Shown here piece after piece: positions 36,131 to 48,063 of a stretch of DNA of 64,000 nt (the first letter of the stretch is position 1; each line of letters opens with the position of its first letter). Source of the stretch: Tyto alba (lineage: Eukaryota > Chordata > Aves > Strigiformes > Tytonidae); assembly GCF_018691265.1 (NCBI RefSeq), contig NW_024881322.1:1488001-1552000 (forward strand), written 5' to 3'. The notes beneath the pieces were generated by a model. It had not been told where the DNA came from, did no database searches, and saw nothing but the letters and a program-made list of their open reading frames with translations. The position numbers and the translations under genes were made by a program.

Positions 36131-38970
36131 TTTTCCACGCCAGGTGCCTGCCTCGGGCTAATTCTATTTTTTTTTTTTTTCCTTCAGAAAAAAAAAAAAA
36201 GTAACCAAAAGAATTCGGTCATTTCCAAAAATAATATTATTCGCCCTTGTATAAATATTCCAACAATCCTTTATTCAAAAGGGGGGGGGGGTGGTGGTGT
36301 CATGTCATAATGTCAAGGTTGTGCTTTTGGCTGCCTCTGTAAATCTTCCCTCCAGTAAAAGTTTTTAGAAAGAAGCAGTTGTTTACGCTTGTCTAGGAGA
36401 GATAACTTTTGCCCTATCTGCCTCTCTAGAAGATTACACCCTCCTCCTCGGACGCAGTCCTAAGCCACCTCGCGCTGCTGGGACTGAACATGCACACACA
36501 CACACACAGAGCAGATGATCCATCCCTTCATGCTTCTGATGTTTGATAACGTCCTTACAGCACCCTGGGGCTTCTAACTACACCCTCCATGGGGAGGAGG
36601 GCTAGAGTTGTACGCTGCGTTTCCTTTTTCCCCCTTGAAACCCTGACTAGAAGGCAGCGGTTATTTGCCCAGGACCTCTGGACCGTGCTGGTAATTAAGT
36701 TCTGATACTGTAAATGCAACGAGTTGCCGTGCACCAGCGGGGCAGAGGTGCCACGCAGCTCCACACCATGGGCAATGCAGCCGATGCCCTGGATTGCTTT
36801 CGGGATGCTTTGGGCTTAATTCATTACACACAGCATGTGAACTTTGAAGGGCTCGCAAGCGTCGGGAGGAAAGTACCAGCGGCTTCACTGCAGGCCCAGT
36901 CCTGGTTTGTCTTCTGAAAGTCTCCAAGTCTGGATGGGTCACTTGAAGAGAGGCACGGAGACTTCAGGCTCAGGCTGGGGACCCAGGAGCTGCAGTGTGA
37001 CAGGGAAGGCGGGCTGACCGACGCAGGTGCAACATGGCCAGGAAAGACCGAGGCAAGGGAATCAGAATTAGACTGGGTCTCCAACAAGCCCTCTCAAATG
37101 GAGGTAAGAGAGCTGCTGGTCTTATCGGCAGGTTCAGAAGCAGCAACTGAAAGGAATGCATGCATCAGCAAACACCACACTGGACAAAGAACACTATAAA
37201 AGGAGGCTCTGAGAGCCCACGGACAAAAATGTAAAACTGGCTGTAGAGGCAAACCAGGCCTCTCCTGCTGCCTACCAGCAGAAGGCTTAGCACCGCGTCA
37301 GAGACCCGCTGGCTTTGGAGGCTGGCCACAGGGTAGCAAAAGACTCTGAACTTCTGCCTGGGCTTGGGCAAGAAGAGCCGATTGCTTGGCGACCAGCAGT
37401 CCCCTCTCTGCTTTTCAGGAAAGGCACGGGCAGAGGCAGATCAGCCTGCAGATGGAAATAGTTCACTGTTTCTCTGAACAGAAGCAGATGTCCTGGAAGG
37501 AACAGCAGGTGCATGCACTGTTGGATGGCACTGGGCACAAACGCAATCCTGGCTGTAAGGCCAGAGCTCCTGACCCGTGCAACTTGGAGGAAGCTTTCAA
37601 ATGAATGACTTGGCACGGGTCTACACCAGGTCACTATAACCTGTACTTTGAGGAACGTATCATTAGGGTAAGCTACACCTGTCTAGTTGTACTGAGGAGA
37701 TGAAGTAAGGCAAGCTGTGTGGAACTGATTGAACGGGGAGAAATCCTAAAGCACTCTCCAGTCAAAGAGTATGACCTGGATCAGGTCTCAGCTGAGTTTG
37801 AACAAAGGAGAGACGGAAGTAAAGCACTGTGCAAAACCACCACAAGAAGAATAAACTTGATATCAAGTGCCTTGATACACCTGCAGTATAACTGTGACCT
37901 ATCCTGTGCTTTCCTCTTCCACAAACAGGGCTGGCAGAGTTTCAACTCAGATAAACCACTGAAAATGATCTTGCACTAGACAGCATAGGTGTAATGGGGA
38001 CAGATTGTAACATCAAGTCCCACATAATTAGTGCTAAATAGGTGGCTTAGAACGCAGATCACAAAAGTCCTTTGATATTGGGATGAACACAACCCAACTT
38101 CACGAGCCCAGAACTTCTCCATTTTCTGGGGACTCAGCCCTGAGCACAGTAATATCTAAAGTGAGGACTTCCTGTAATGTGCAGTAAACTACCGTATTTG
38201 GTGAGGTTCCTTAGGGGACAACAGATAGAGTGTTTCCAGAAACTCAGACAGAGTGAGAAGAATGTTTAGTCCATCAAAAAGGAGCCTACTGACATGAATG
38301 TCAGTTAGGTTTTGGCATTCAGGGATGTTCCTGTTCCATTATACTCTTGATCTCTGAAGAGGGATCTCTGAGGAGATGCTCTAGCACTCTTGCCCTGGCA
38401 TCAGAAAATACCCAATAGACAAGTCACAGTAGGGCAGTAGGGCCCAGCATTCATTCATCACACTTCCTTTGGCACACTATACTGAGAACAATATCTCCGG
38501 GTGAACACCCAGTCATTTGCTGAGCTGAAAAACTTGTTTGCTCACTGCATTCCATCTGGTCAGTGTATGTATAACTATAGCAGAAAAGGCCAACCTGGCT
38601 TCCCCATGCCATGCTGCTTGAGAGAAGATGCCTCTGTTCACAAGTTGACCAGAACTTCATTATGTTCAAAACCTTCCTTTTCCAAAAGCCATCACTGAAA
38701 TAGAAACAGGCCAGCTTTGTGCATAGGAGCATAAGTGCAGCCGTCCCTGACACACCAGATGACATGTGAAAGGACATGGATAGGGCTCGTGTGGCACTGA
38801 AGAAGTGGATCATCAGCATTTTTAATATAATATACCTGGTCCACCAAGAGTGGCCTGATGGTGCTTTTCCTCCACTCCTCTTCCTCCCTTTCTTCCCCTC
38901 TACCTACCCTGACATTTTTGGACATGGATGGAAGAGGCAGAAATTATTGGATAAGCCAGATCTCCGATGA
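36131..38970. other. non-coding DNA right of the CpG island
   Basis: Just past the island are T14 and A13 runs (36167-36200), a G10 run (near 36281) and a (CA)8 microsatellite (36493-36508). Composition between 36.4 and 37.6 kb is mixed. Several open frames of 60-115 codons occur on both strands, none recognisable and none with splice support. For a leftward gene at 35.6 kb this is upstream intergenic DNA. Confidence 0.55.
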
Positions 38971-40772
38971 GAATCACAGAATGGTTTGGGTTGGAAGGCA
39001 CCTTAAAGATCATGTAGTCCCAATCCCCCTGTCCTGGGCAGGGCTCCCTTACCCCAGCCCAGGGGGCTCCCAGCCCCGTCCAACCTGGCCTTGAACCCTT
39101 CCAGGGAGGGGGCAGCCACAGCTGCTCTGGGCACCCTGGGCCAGCGCCTCACCCCCCGCACAGGGAACAATTTCTTCCTTATATCTAATCTAAATGTACC
39201 CTCTTTCAGTTTAAAAAACTGAACCCCGGAGCCTTCTCTTCTCCAGGCTGAACCCCCCCAACTCTCTCAGACCGGCCCCCCAGGGGAGCTGCTCCAGCCC
39301 CCCCAGCATCTCCGTGGCCTCCTCTGGCCCCGCTCAAGCAGCTCCGTGTCCTTCTGCTGTTGGGGGCCCCCGAGCTGCCCCCAGCACTGCAGGGGGGTCT
39401 CCCCAGAGCGGAGCAGAGGGGGAGAATCCCCTCCCTGGCCCTGCTGCCCCCCCTGCTCTGGCTGCAGCCCAGGACACGGGTGGGTTCTGGGCTGCCAGCG
39501 CACGGGGCTGCCTCACGGGCAGTTTTCCCCCCACCAGCACCCCCAAGTCCTTCTCCTCAGGGCTGCTCCCCATCCCCTCCTCGCCCAGCCTGGGTCTGTG
39601 CTGGGGGTTGCCCCGACCCACGGGCAGGACCTTGCCCTTGGCCTTGTTGAACCCCACGAGGTTTGCCCGGGCCCCCCTCCCCAGCCTGCCCAGGTCCCTC
39701 GGGATGCCACCCCTGCCCTCCCGCGTGTCCCCCACCACACAGCTCGGGGCCATCGGGGAACTTGCTGAGGGGGCATCGATCCCACTGGCCGTGTCTCCAG
39801 CAAAGATGTTACACAGCACCAGTCCCAACACCGACCCCTGAGGAACGCCACTCATCACTGCTCTCCACCTGGACATCGAGCCATTGACTGTAACTCTTTG
39901 AGTGTGACCATCCAGCCAATTCCTTATCCACCAAGTGGCCCATCCATCAAATCCATGTCTCTCCAATTTAGAGACAAGGATGTTGTGCAGAATAGTGTCA
40001 AAAGCTTTGCACAAGTTCAGGTAGATAACGTCAGTTGCTCTTCCTTTATCCACTAATGCTGTAACCCCATCATAGAAGGCCACCAAATTTGTCAGGCATG
40101 ATTTGCCCTTAGTGAAACCATGTTGGCTGTCACCAATCACCTCCTTATTTTCCATGTGCCCTAGCATTGTTTGCAGGAGGATCCACTCAGTGACCTTGCT
40201 GGGCACAGAGGTGAGACTGACTGGCCTGGAGTTCCCAGGTCTTCCTTTTTTCCCTTTTTAAAAATGGGGGGTTATGTTTCCCCTTTTCCAGTCAGCGGGA
40301 ACTTTACCAGACTGCCACAGTTTCTCAAATGTAATGAATAGTGGCTTAGCCATTTCATCTGCCAGTCCCCTCAGGATCCATGGATGCACCTCATCAGGTC
40401 CCGTGGACTTGTGCACCTACAGGTTCCTGAGAAGGTCTCAAACCTGATCTCCTCCTATGATGGGCAGTTCTTCGTTCATTCAGTCCCTGCCTTTGCCTTC
40501 TGCATCTTGGGCAGTGTGACTGTAGCACTTGCCAGTGAAGGCTGATGCAAAAAAGTAACTGAGTACCTCAGCCTGCTCCATATCTTGGTAACCAGGTCTA
40601 CCATTTCCTTCCAGAGAGGGCCCATGTTTTCCCTACTCTTCCTTTTATCACTGATGTATCTGTAAAAGTTTTTCTTGTTGCCCTTGACATCCCTGGCCAG
40701 ATATAATTCCATCAGGACTTTGGCCTTCCTAACCTGATGCCTGGCTGCTCAGACTATTTCTCTATAAAGAAT
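38971..40772 (-). mobile_element. CR1 LINE, 5'-truncated, reverse-transcriptase to 3' end
   Basis: This is a 1.8 kb CR1 copy on the minus strand. On the plus strand it begins with the complement of the CR1 3' terminus (GAATCACAGAATGGTTTGGGTTGGAAGGCACC) and ends within the ORF2 linker before the reverse transcriptase, so it is 5'-truncated. A 290-codon open frame (39334-40206) holds the reverse-transcriptase core: [11 protein letters not shown], motif A region [10 protein letters not shown], and motif [11 protein letters not shown]. It is inactive. The catalytic Asp of motif A is Asn, and the FADD of motif C is lost after a frameshift (the shifted frame reads FPDG). Downstream, [12 protein letters not shown] and ELLERxQRR-type blocks are still visible in shifting frames. 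The 3' half (39030-39800) is much richer in C on the plus strand than the 5' half. The upstream linker blocks at 40.5-40.75 kb ([22 protein letters not shown]) lie in a second open frame. Confidence 0.95.
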
Positions 40773-43700
40773 TAGGAAATCGCCTGTCTCCATCAGGCAG
40801 AGCCTTCAGTGTCAGCTTTACATCTTACTCTCCTGCTATTTAATTTCTTGCCAATTAACAGTCACAGGGCGCAAAGGAAGGAAGTTAGGGGCTGATGAAA
40901 GCACCTTCCATCCAGCCTGACACCAGCATCTGATCCACTCCAGTTGTGAGCTGCTCTGGCAAGTATGACCTCTGACAGGAAGCCACCACAGACCTCACGA
41001 ACAGGATGAAAAATGGTGTTTGACAGAATAACTGCAACAGTCATTACCTCTACCGAAGTAGACTCTTTCTCAAGGTTTTTGTCTGTTAATACTGACTGTT
41101 CTTACAGGCTGACACAATATCATTAATGAAAACATTGGCGACTTTAATTGTGGGGAGTACCTGGTGCAAGCAATCACAAGGGGAGATTATTCTGGCAGTA
41201 GTAGTGCCCCTAAGAAAAGCCCTAAGAATGGTGAAGGAAGAAAATGCTGTGAGTCACTATTCCATAGTGCTTGTTACCTTTTGTCCGCAGAGAAAACAGA
41301 AATCATTTCCATGGCTAGGACAACGTTTCAGGCTGAGGAGCCACCCATAGAAAGAGAAAAGGAGAGAGGAGCTGATGCTGTCAGAAGCAAACAGAAATTC
41401 AAGAAATGAAATCACTGTGTGAGGAGGAGAGGGATGCAATATGTGAACAACCAGTTCCTGTAGCTGAACTAGGACAAAGAACATTTCAACAGGAGTAATG
41501 AAAGTCAAACAAAAGGGATAAGGGCAAAGAGGCACAAATACTGGTGCAGACAACCACAAGTACAGAAGGAAATAGGCAAGAGAAACACCTGGCTAGGGTG
41601 AGAAGACTGGCTCCCAGCAAAGAAGTGTAGTGAACTTGGGGAGAAAGATACTGATCTCTTGGGGATCAGAAAGATAAGTATCAGATGTTAAAAGAGGGGT
41701 AGGGAGAAGAAGGGGTGAGGAAAGAAACACACAAACTAGAGCTGCAAAAGGAGGAAGATGTGTGCTGGCCTAATGCTCATAAAGACAAAGAAGAATGTTT
41801 AGGGAGACAAGAGATCTCTGCTAGGAGGCAGAGTATAGCAGAAAACTGAAGAGTCTCAGGAACCCTGCCAATAGACTTTCTACATGACAACTTAAAAAAT
41901 TAAATTTTCTCCTATGTGGTCATCTAAACTGTGTGGTTTACAGTCTAGGTACCTGTTTGCCAGATTCAGACTGCAAAAAAGACAAAGATATTTGCAAATA
42001 AAGCCAGAAGATGGTGCATTTTGAAGATGAGTGTCATACAATACTTAACACTGCAAAAGGGTAAATACCCCTTCCCATACTTGTGAAAGCTGTCATGAAA
42101 GTCAGTGCTTATAAAACAACCAGACATATAAGGCTGAATTCTAGTAAAAAGCACAAAAGAAAAATAATAATTTCACTCCCAGCGCATTACATACCAAAGT
42201 AATAAATACATCCTAAGTATGCACAACTAAGATAAAACTCTAAGAAGCTGTTCATTAAGTAAATGCTGTCATAAAAAAAAATAACAAACTGAAGCAACTG
42301 AGTGAATGAAGACGATCTCATAATCTCATAAGGCATATGAACAACAGGATCAAATCAAAACTAATAGCAACCTGCATTCTGGCAGATCCTACACTAAGAT
42401 TTACAAGCGTTGAGTGCTTGTCTCCGGATGGTTTGTGGGTATAATATTAAGTGCAAAATTGTGACTAAATATTTATTGTATATTAATATGGTCAAGGATC
42501 AAAGTTATTCGTGTTTCTTTCCCAAGGATTTATTGTTCTATGTGGTTTTTAAAGGCTTCTGAAGAAATAATCACAGGCCTGAGGAGTTCGTAATCTAACG
42601 CTAAGGAGAAAAAGCAGACTAGAGGACAAGTGCAGCATGCTTGAGGTATACCAAAATTAACAAATTCCAAAGTTGAGGCATAATCAATACCTCTCCTTAA
42701 ACCACCTCTGTTGTGATTGCCCTCAAAAGAGATTTCAGTGTAAACAAAACGGTGATGTCACCATCATTACAGTCACTAGCTTGCATGAGTGTAAGTTCAG
42801 ATGAGTAGGGTAGATCTGAAAGGTATATAGCAAGTCAGGACAGGGTACTTAGGAAATAAAATCACTTCCACTTCATTTTCTCTCCTCAACTCTCTTCTTC
42901 TAGAAGATCAATTGTCTTTATGCTTCTTTTCCACATAAAGAGGAAGAAAACCACACATTTTAAAACAGATATGTGTTTGAGTTGTTACACAGTTCAAAAA
43001 GGTTTCAGTCTAGGGAAATTTACTTCAGCTTGTCTTCAGAAAAAGAAAAAAAAAATCTACCTTTTAATCTTTTTCTGGTATGTCACAATACTGAAATCAG
43101 TACAGACCTCTGACAGAAGGAAAAAATTACTAGCTTCAGTGTATAGAACCTGTCCATTTTAGAAGGCATGGTCAGATAGTATGAAAGGTCTCTGTCTACC
43201 AAATGTCTTGATTGTGTGTCCATCTACTGATATTTATCCCTCTTTAGTACCAGCTTTACTCATACACAGTACCTACCTTGTACCTACAGTAACACAAAGA
43301 AGGAATTTGGCAATCAACAATAGCAGCAGCAGACTTAAAAGAAAATTTTCAGTTAAATCTCTATACGTGTGAAATTATATGCAGCTGATTTTTAACACAG
43401 ATTTATATTTCTTCTCCCATCCAGCTTGTGTGCAACATCTAAAATGTAAGAAATCTCAGCCCCTTATATAGAAAAACAGTGAAATCCATCCTCAGACCTA
43501 ATCATATGTTTAATGGATCAGGGTGCCAACTCAGCATCACCACGGCCAGCTTACTACAAGAAGGGGTCTTCCTGACATTCCACCTTCACGTTGTTTAGCT
43601 CTATAGTAGCTAGGATATTTACTTTTTCCCTAGGACAAGGGAAGGAACAGTTGATTAACTTAAAAAACCCACATTGGCACAAATTAGGCTGGAAAAAGTT

Positions 43701-46700
43701 TCTAGAAACCAGAAGAATGAAGGTCTAGGAACCCTTTTAAGACAGGTCTAGGACGACCTTGAGAAAGTAAGAAACTACTTAGTTTAAGATAGACCTTGAA
43801 GTCATCATTAACGGTTTTAGCATGTAAATGCCTGCAGTAGGAGAGGACTCTTCCGAGAAATTCTTCCAATAAGTTCTTTCCACTCCTGTGGTCTCACACA
43901 TTTCACAGCTGCACTTGCTCCTTGTTATCTATACAGGCTCTCAGTGTAATATTTTAACCTCAGTCACACAGGCCTTTATATCATCAAAACAACCAGCACC
44001 CTCCATTATAGCACCACTTAGCCTAAAGTCCTGAGTTTAACCTTTAACCTCTTCCTCAACCAAGGAAGAATATTAAAGGTTAGTCAACCTCTGTAAAAAT
44101 TTTTCACATGCACAGAAGGCAGATAGCAAATAAACACTGAAGATATTCCTACAGCCTGGGTTCCAGGTAAATTGGGCAATGTGGGACACCAAATCTCTTT
44201 TCCCATAAGGCTCTAAGATGATCATATTCTTCCCACACAATTTCTCTTCCATCACCCCGGGGAGTTTAATCATACCTGTTGTGATGAAAAGCCGACTTCT
44301 AAATGAGTTTGGACACCCTCTGGACTCAGTTCCAAAACGCCCAATTAACTACATGCCAATCATCTAAATACAAAATGCCTTCTGACTTGGCATTTCTATT
44401 TCACAGTGGCATACCATAAGGTCTTCACCCAGGATCTGGTGACTAGACCTTTAAAAACAGTTGTAATATCATCTGCATTAACATCATTTCCCTTTCTTTC
44501 AATGAACAGTTTAAACATAAAAGTGTGCTTTTTAAAAACTTTCTATCAGTAGAACCATTCTTTACTCAGTACGCTATCAGTAGCTAAATTTTTGTTTATG
44601 AAACTATGTAACTGGGCTAAAAAAATTAATAACAAAAATGCAAACTGTATTTATACAGTTGCTAACTTTCCAAATGAAATATCTGTACTATGTACTAAGT
44701 TTTCAATTCTCAGTTGCAGTTTTTGTTTTCTGACCAACAACATAGCCAAAAAGCATGTCTAACTTCAGATCGTTTTCTTCTGTATTTGAGAAGTTTCAGC
44801 TCTTGAGAAGTAAGGTACTAGGGACAAAAACCAGCAACATAACAAAGTCACAGCCATTTAATATTTAGAGAAATCATTATAGTAAATCAAATCATAATAA
44901 AATATTACCTAACTATAGATTGCAACTTAGAGATTTTTACTAAATATTATCAAATTTATTAAACATTGCCTTTTCTAACTCTTATGTTCAAGCATAACTC
45001 CATATATTTCTAATTTCTCCACAAGAATCAGGAAACCTTACTTCAAAGGGAAATCAAGCAAGAAGATTGGAGTTGGCAAGAATATACCAATAAGACAGGG
45101 AGGCAACTCTTTCACCCCTGGCCTCCTGAGAGAGAAGAGATTTAAATGTTGTTTCTAGCAGAGCATGGAAAGGATAGCGAAAAATGTGTTTGTTGATGAA
45201 GGATGTGACTGATGCAAATGAGGTTACACGTCCCACTAGACACAGCTTTGTGATATTTTGGGGGAGGAAGTGGGTGGCCTGCTTTGTTTCCTCCATCACT
45301 TAAAGAGAAATACTTACTGCACAGATCATCATCCCCACTACCTCTGTCTTTCTGGCACCGATAGAGGAGCATGGACATACGGAATGTTTATTTACAAGTC
45401 AAATTCATGTCCCACATTTTGTTATGTTGCAATTAACTTTAAGACAGTGCTGCTAATGAGCTGTATGTATTACCTAATGCAAATCAGATTAGGAATTACT
45501 GACGTGATAACCTCCTCGTGAGGGGACTGTTGTCCAAGTCCCTTGTGTAAGCGTGACTTCTAGAAAGTTCAAGGCTCCCATCTGACACTGCTAAAGGATA
45601 GAGTAAATCCCATAACAACGTACTACATTAAGATTCTCAACTGAAAAGAGAAAGAATCGATGGCAAATTTAGCCGCATTGATCAGGAAATAAAGTGATAC
45701 AGCACAAATCCAGAGATTACTGTTCCTCTGAATAGTCGTCTTAGCAAAAACGACTCCTCACAAATCAGCAATAGATAAGACAAAACAAAGTAATACTTTC
45801 CAGGTCCTTGTAACCTGATCTATTCTTGTGTTTTAATGAAGAGGCATTCGTCAGATTGTTCTGAGAGGTGGGATGTCTGCAAAGGAGTCTAGAAAAATCA
45901 GATCACAGTTGAGTGTTTTCCTGAGCCACTGTCAAAGTGCACTCTTGTTCTCGTTGTTCAGAACTCTTCCACACATGTGCTTTCTACTCTGATGCCTTAC
46001 TCTATTTCCAGTCTGGAAATCTCCGTGGTACAAACCCCACCCGTTAGGCAATTTGGGGCGAAGAATCTAGGAGGGCTAGAGCAAGAAGAAAGCAGCCAGA
46101 AGTGAAAATGGCTGGCTGAGGAAAGCAAGGTACAGCATGATCTGTCTCAATTCCTAAAATGCCTGTACTCCACTCTAGAGGATTTACTGCGTGAGCTGGC
46201 AGCGTGCTTCGAAGTGACGGCCCTAGGCCATCGCCGTGCAAAGGGAAACTGCTACCTGCACTTTCTGTGCTCTACAGCGTAAGTTCTTATAATATTTATG
46301 AAAATTGTAAGTAAACGCCATCCAGGACAATTGTTCCGTCAACAAATGGAACACATGTTTCTGCGGCCCTCTGGTAACTGAGTAGGAGTCAGATTACATC
46401 CCATCAGCCAGCTGGGAAGCTAAGTTTTCCCTTGTGATTGCAAACCACCAAGTTGTTTTTGGCAAGATACAAATAGCCGTGTCCCTGACAGACATCTAGG
46501 CACTGAATTTCCAATTATGGAGAAGTTGCATTTAAGGGTTTCAGATCTGAATTATGGACTTCACCTTAATTCAGCAGCTATTGCAAAACAATTTGCCTGT
46601 CATGTTACAGGCCAATCTGGGAAAAAAAATTATAGAAGTTCAGCAAAAGTTTGCTAATCTACTTGCATTTTTCTTGCAAAGGATTAACATTTCTATAGAC

Positions 46701-47955
46701 AGACCACATGGACTTTTAGTTTTAGTAAAATGTAAAGTTTTATCTGAAAAGTGTCTTTTTTATTTTTGATTGGTTGATATTAGTGGGGGAAGAGATGAGA
46801 AGGCAAGTTGGAGTCTATCCATATCAAAGTTTAGACATAAAAGATAAAGATCTTCCTGGATTTTCCTCCTCTGAGTTTGCAAAACTAAAATTTTATCCCA
46901 TTTCCCCATCTTCAAAAATCATGTGGCTGTACACATTCGGCTTCCACACAGGTGCCCTCAGAACTCCTTTGTACTATGAGTTTCTTGCTTATTTCTTATT
47001 GCAAAAAGTTGTTCTGCAGAGAATTACAAGTACATGGAATCGTCCATACAATTTTTGTGCTGCTAAAGTGCTCTTTATACTCTTCACAATGCTATTTCTT
47101 TACTGTGTTCTATTTTAAAGGTCCACCATAGTTGGACAGTCTCAAATTCCTGTCTGATAATAGAAAAGTCAGATTTCTTGAAAGACAAAATTTTTCTCTT
47201 TGTGATCATGCAGCTCATCTACCATAGCAGAAAGTTTCATACTCAACATTCGCTCAGGAATTCATCCAAAGTGACTTTAGTAAATTCAGATATTTGATCA
47301 TTTATGAAATATATTAGAATTTCTATTTATTGAACACTATTTACTATTTTCTGACAACTTTCAATCTGCAAATGTAGTTCAGTATGTTAGATTTTCTCTC
47401 TTAAAGACTTCAGGTAGAATCAATAGCTAGAGAAAGTAAGTTTAAATAAATAATAAGGAAAAAGAAAATACACAGAAACAGAATATGGAAGTGGATTACT
47501 TGTGAGAGAGATTTACAAGCCACAAAAAATTACTTGCATCTTTTAAACCAGGCTACCTAACCTGAAATGCTTTATGCCTGTAACCAGATGTCTGTATTAG
47601 TGACTGAACTGCCACATGTGCCAAATGGGTTACAGCAGTTACTCTAAAATTTGAGAAAATCTAGGTCCTTTACTTAGCGCACAGGTAAAAATTTAAACTT
47701 CATATTGTCAAACCTGGAAAAAAAAGTAAGAAAATAGGCATAAATCTTGAACCTATCTCATGACTCATTTTAAGTCAGCTCCCAGTTACAAAACCCTTGC
47801 TTACTTCGGTGACTGTTGCACCTGCTGAAGTATTCCCAGTCTAAAGTACAAAACAAAGCAAGAATCCCTGTGTTACTCCCTCGGACATGATGTCCTGCAG
47901 GACACACATCTCATCTGGGCTCATGGTTCAGGGTACCTGCAAGAAGAAATGTAAA
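40773..47955. other. AT-rich non-coding DNA
   Basis: I see no gene or named repeat in these 7 kb. Open frames reach about 114 codons (46774-47118, plus) but start mid-sequence without promoter, splice or recognisable product. Composition is purine-rich at 41.4-41.9 kb. Otherwise it is featureless. Confidence 0.6.
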
Positions 47956-48040
47956 AGGTAAAAACTGCTGTACTGGATCAAATCATAGCCCTCTATGTTC
48001 CATATTCTGCTTCTGACACTGGCCCACAGCAGAGGCTTAG
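47956..48040 (+). repeat. possible ancient amniote interspersed repeat remnant
   Basis: The order CTGTACTGGATCAAATC, then ATATTCTGCTTCTGACACTGGCCCACAGC is that of the same old dispersed repeat as at 3424-3500. The two copies share the CTGGATCAAAYC box and the downstream CTG(T/C)TTC-like box. An A22 run (48042-48063) follows directly. The family name is uncertain. Confidence 0.4.
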
Positions 48041-48041
48041 C

Positions 48042-48063
48042 AAAAAAAAAAAAAAAAAAAAAA
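48042..48063. repeat. A22 homopolymer
   Basis: This is an uninterrupted run of 22 A immediately after the ancient repeat remnant at 47956-48040. It could be that element's tail or an unrelated slippage tract. Confidence 0.85.

Noticed and set aside
34902..36204. Long Pro/Arg/Gly/Ala-rich open frames (up to 378 codons) on both strands
   Set aside because: Stop codons are rare in such GC-rich DNA, frames overlap on opposite strands, and they run through poly-G and poly-C tracts. Only a 16-codon splice-bounded exon is kept as a candidate.
39314..39841. Plus-strand open frames of 96-175 codons
   Set aside because: They are antisense to the GC-rich half of the CR1 copy. The sense (minus) frame carries the recognisable reverse-transcriptase blocks.
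46554..47118. Two adjacent plus-strand open frames (71 and 114 codons)
   Set aside because: The translations are unrecognised and separated by a stop, with no exon borders or LINE motifs found.
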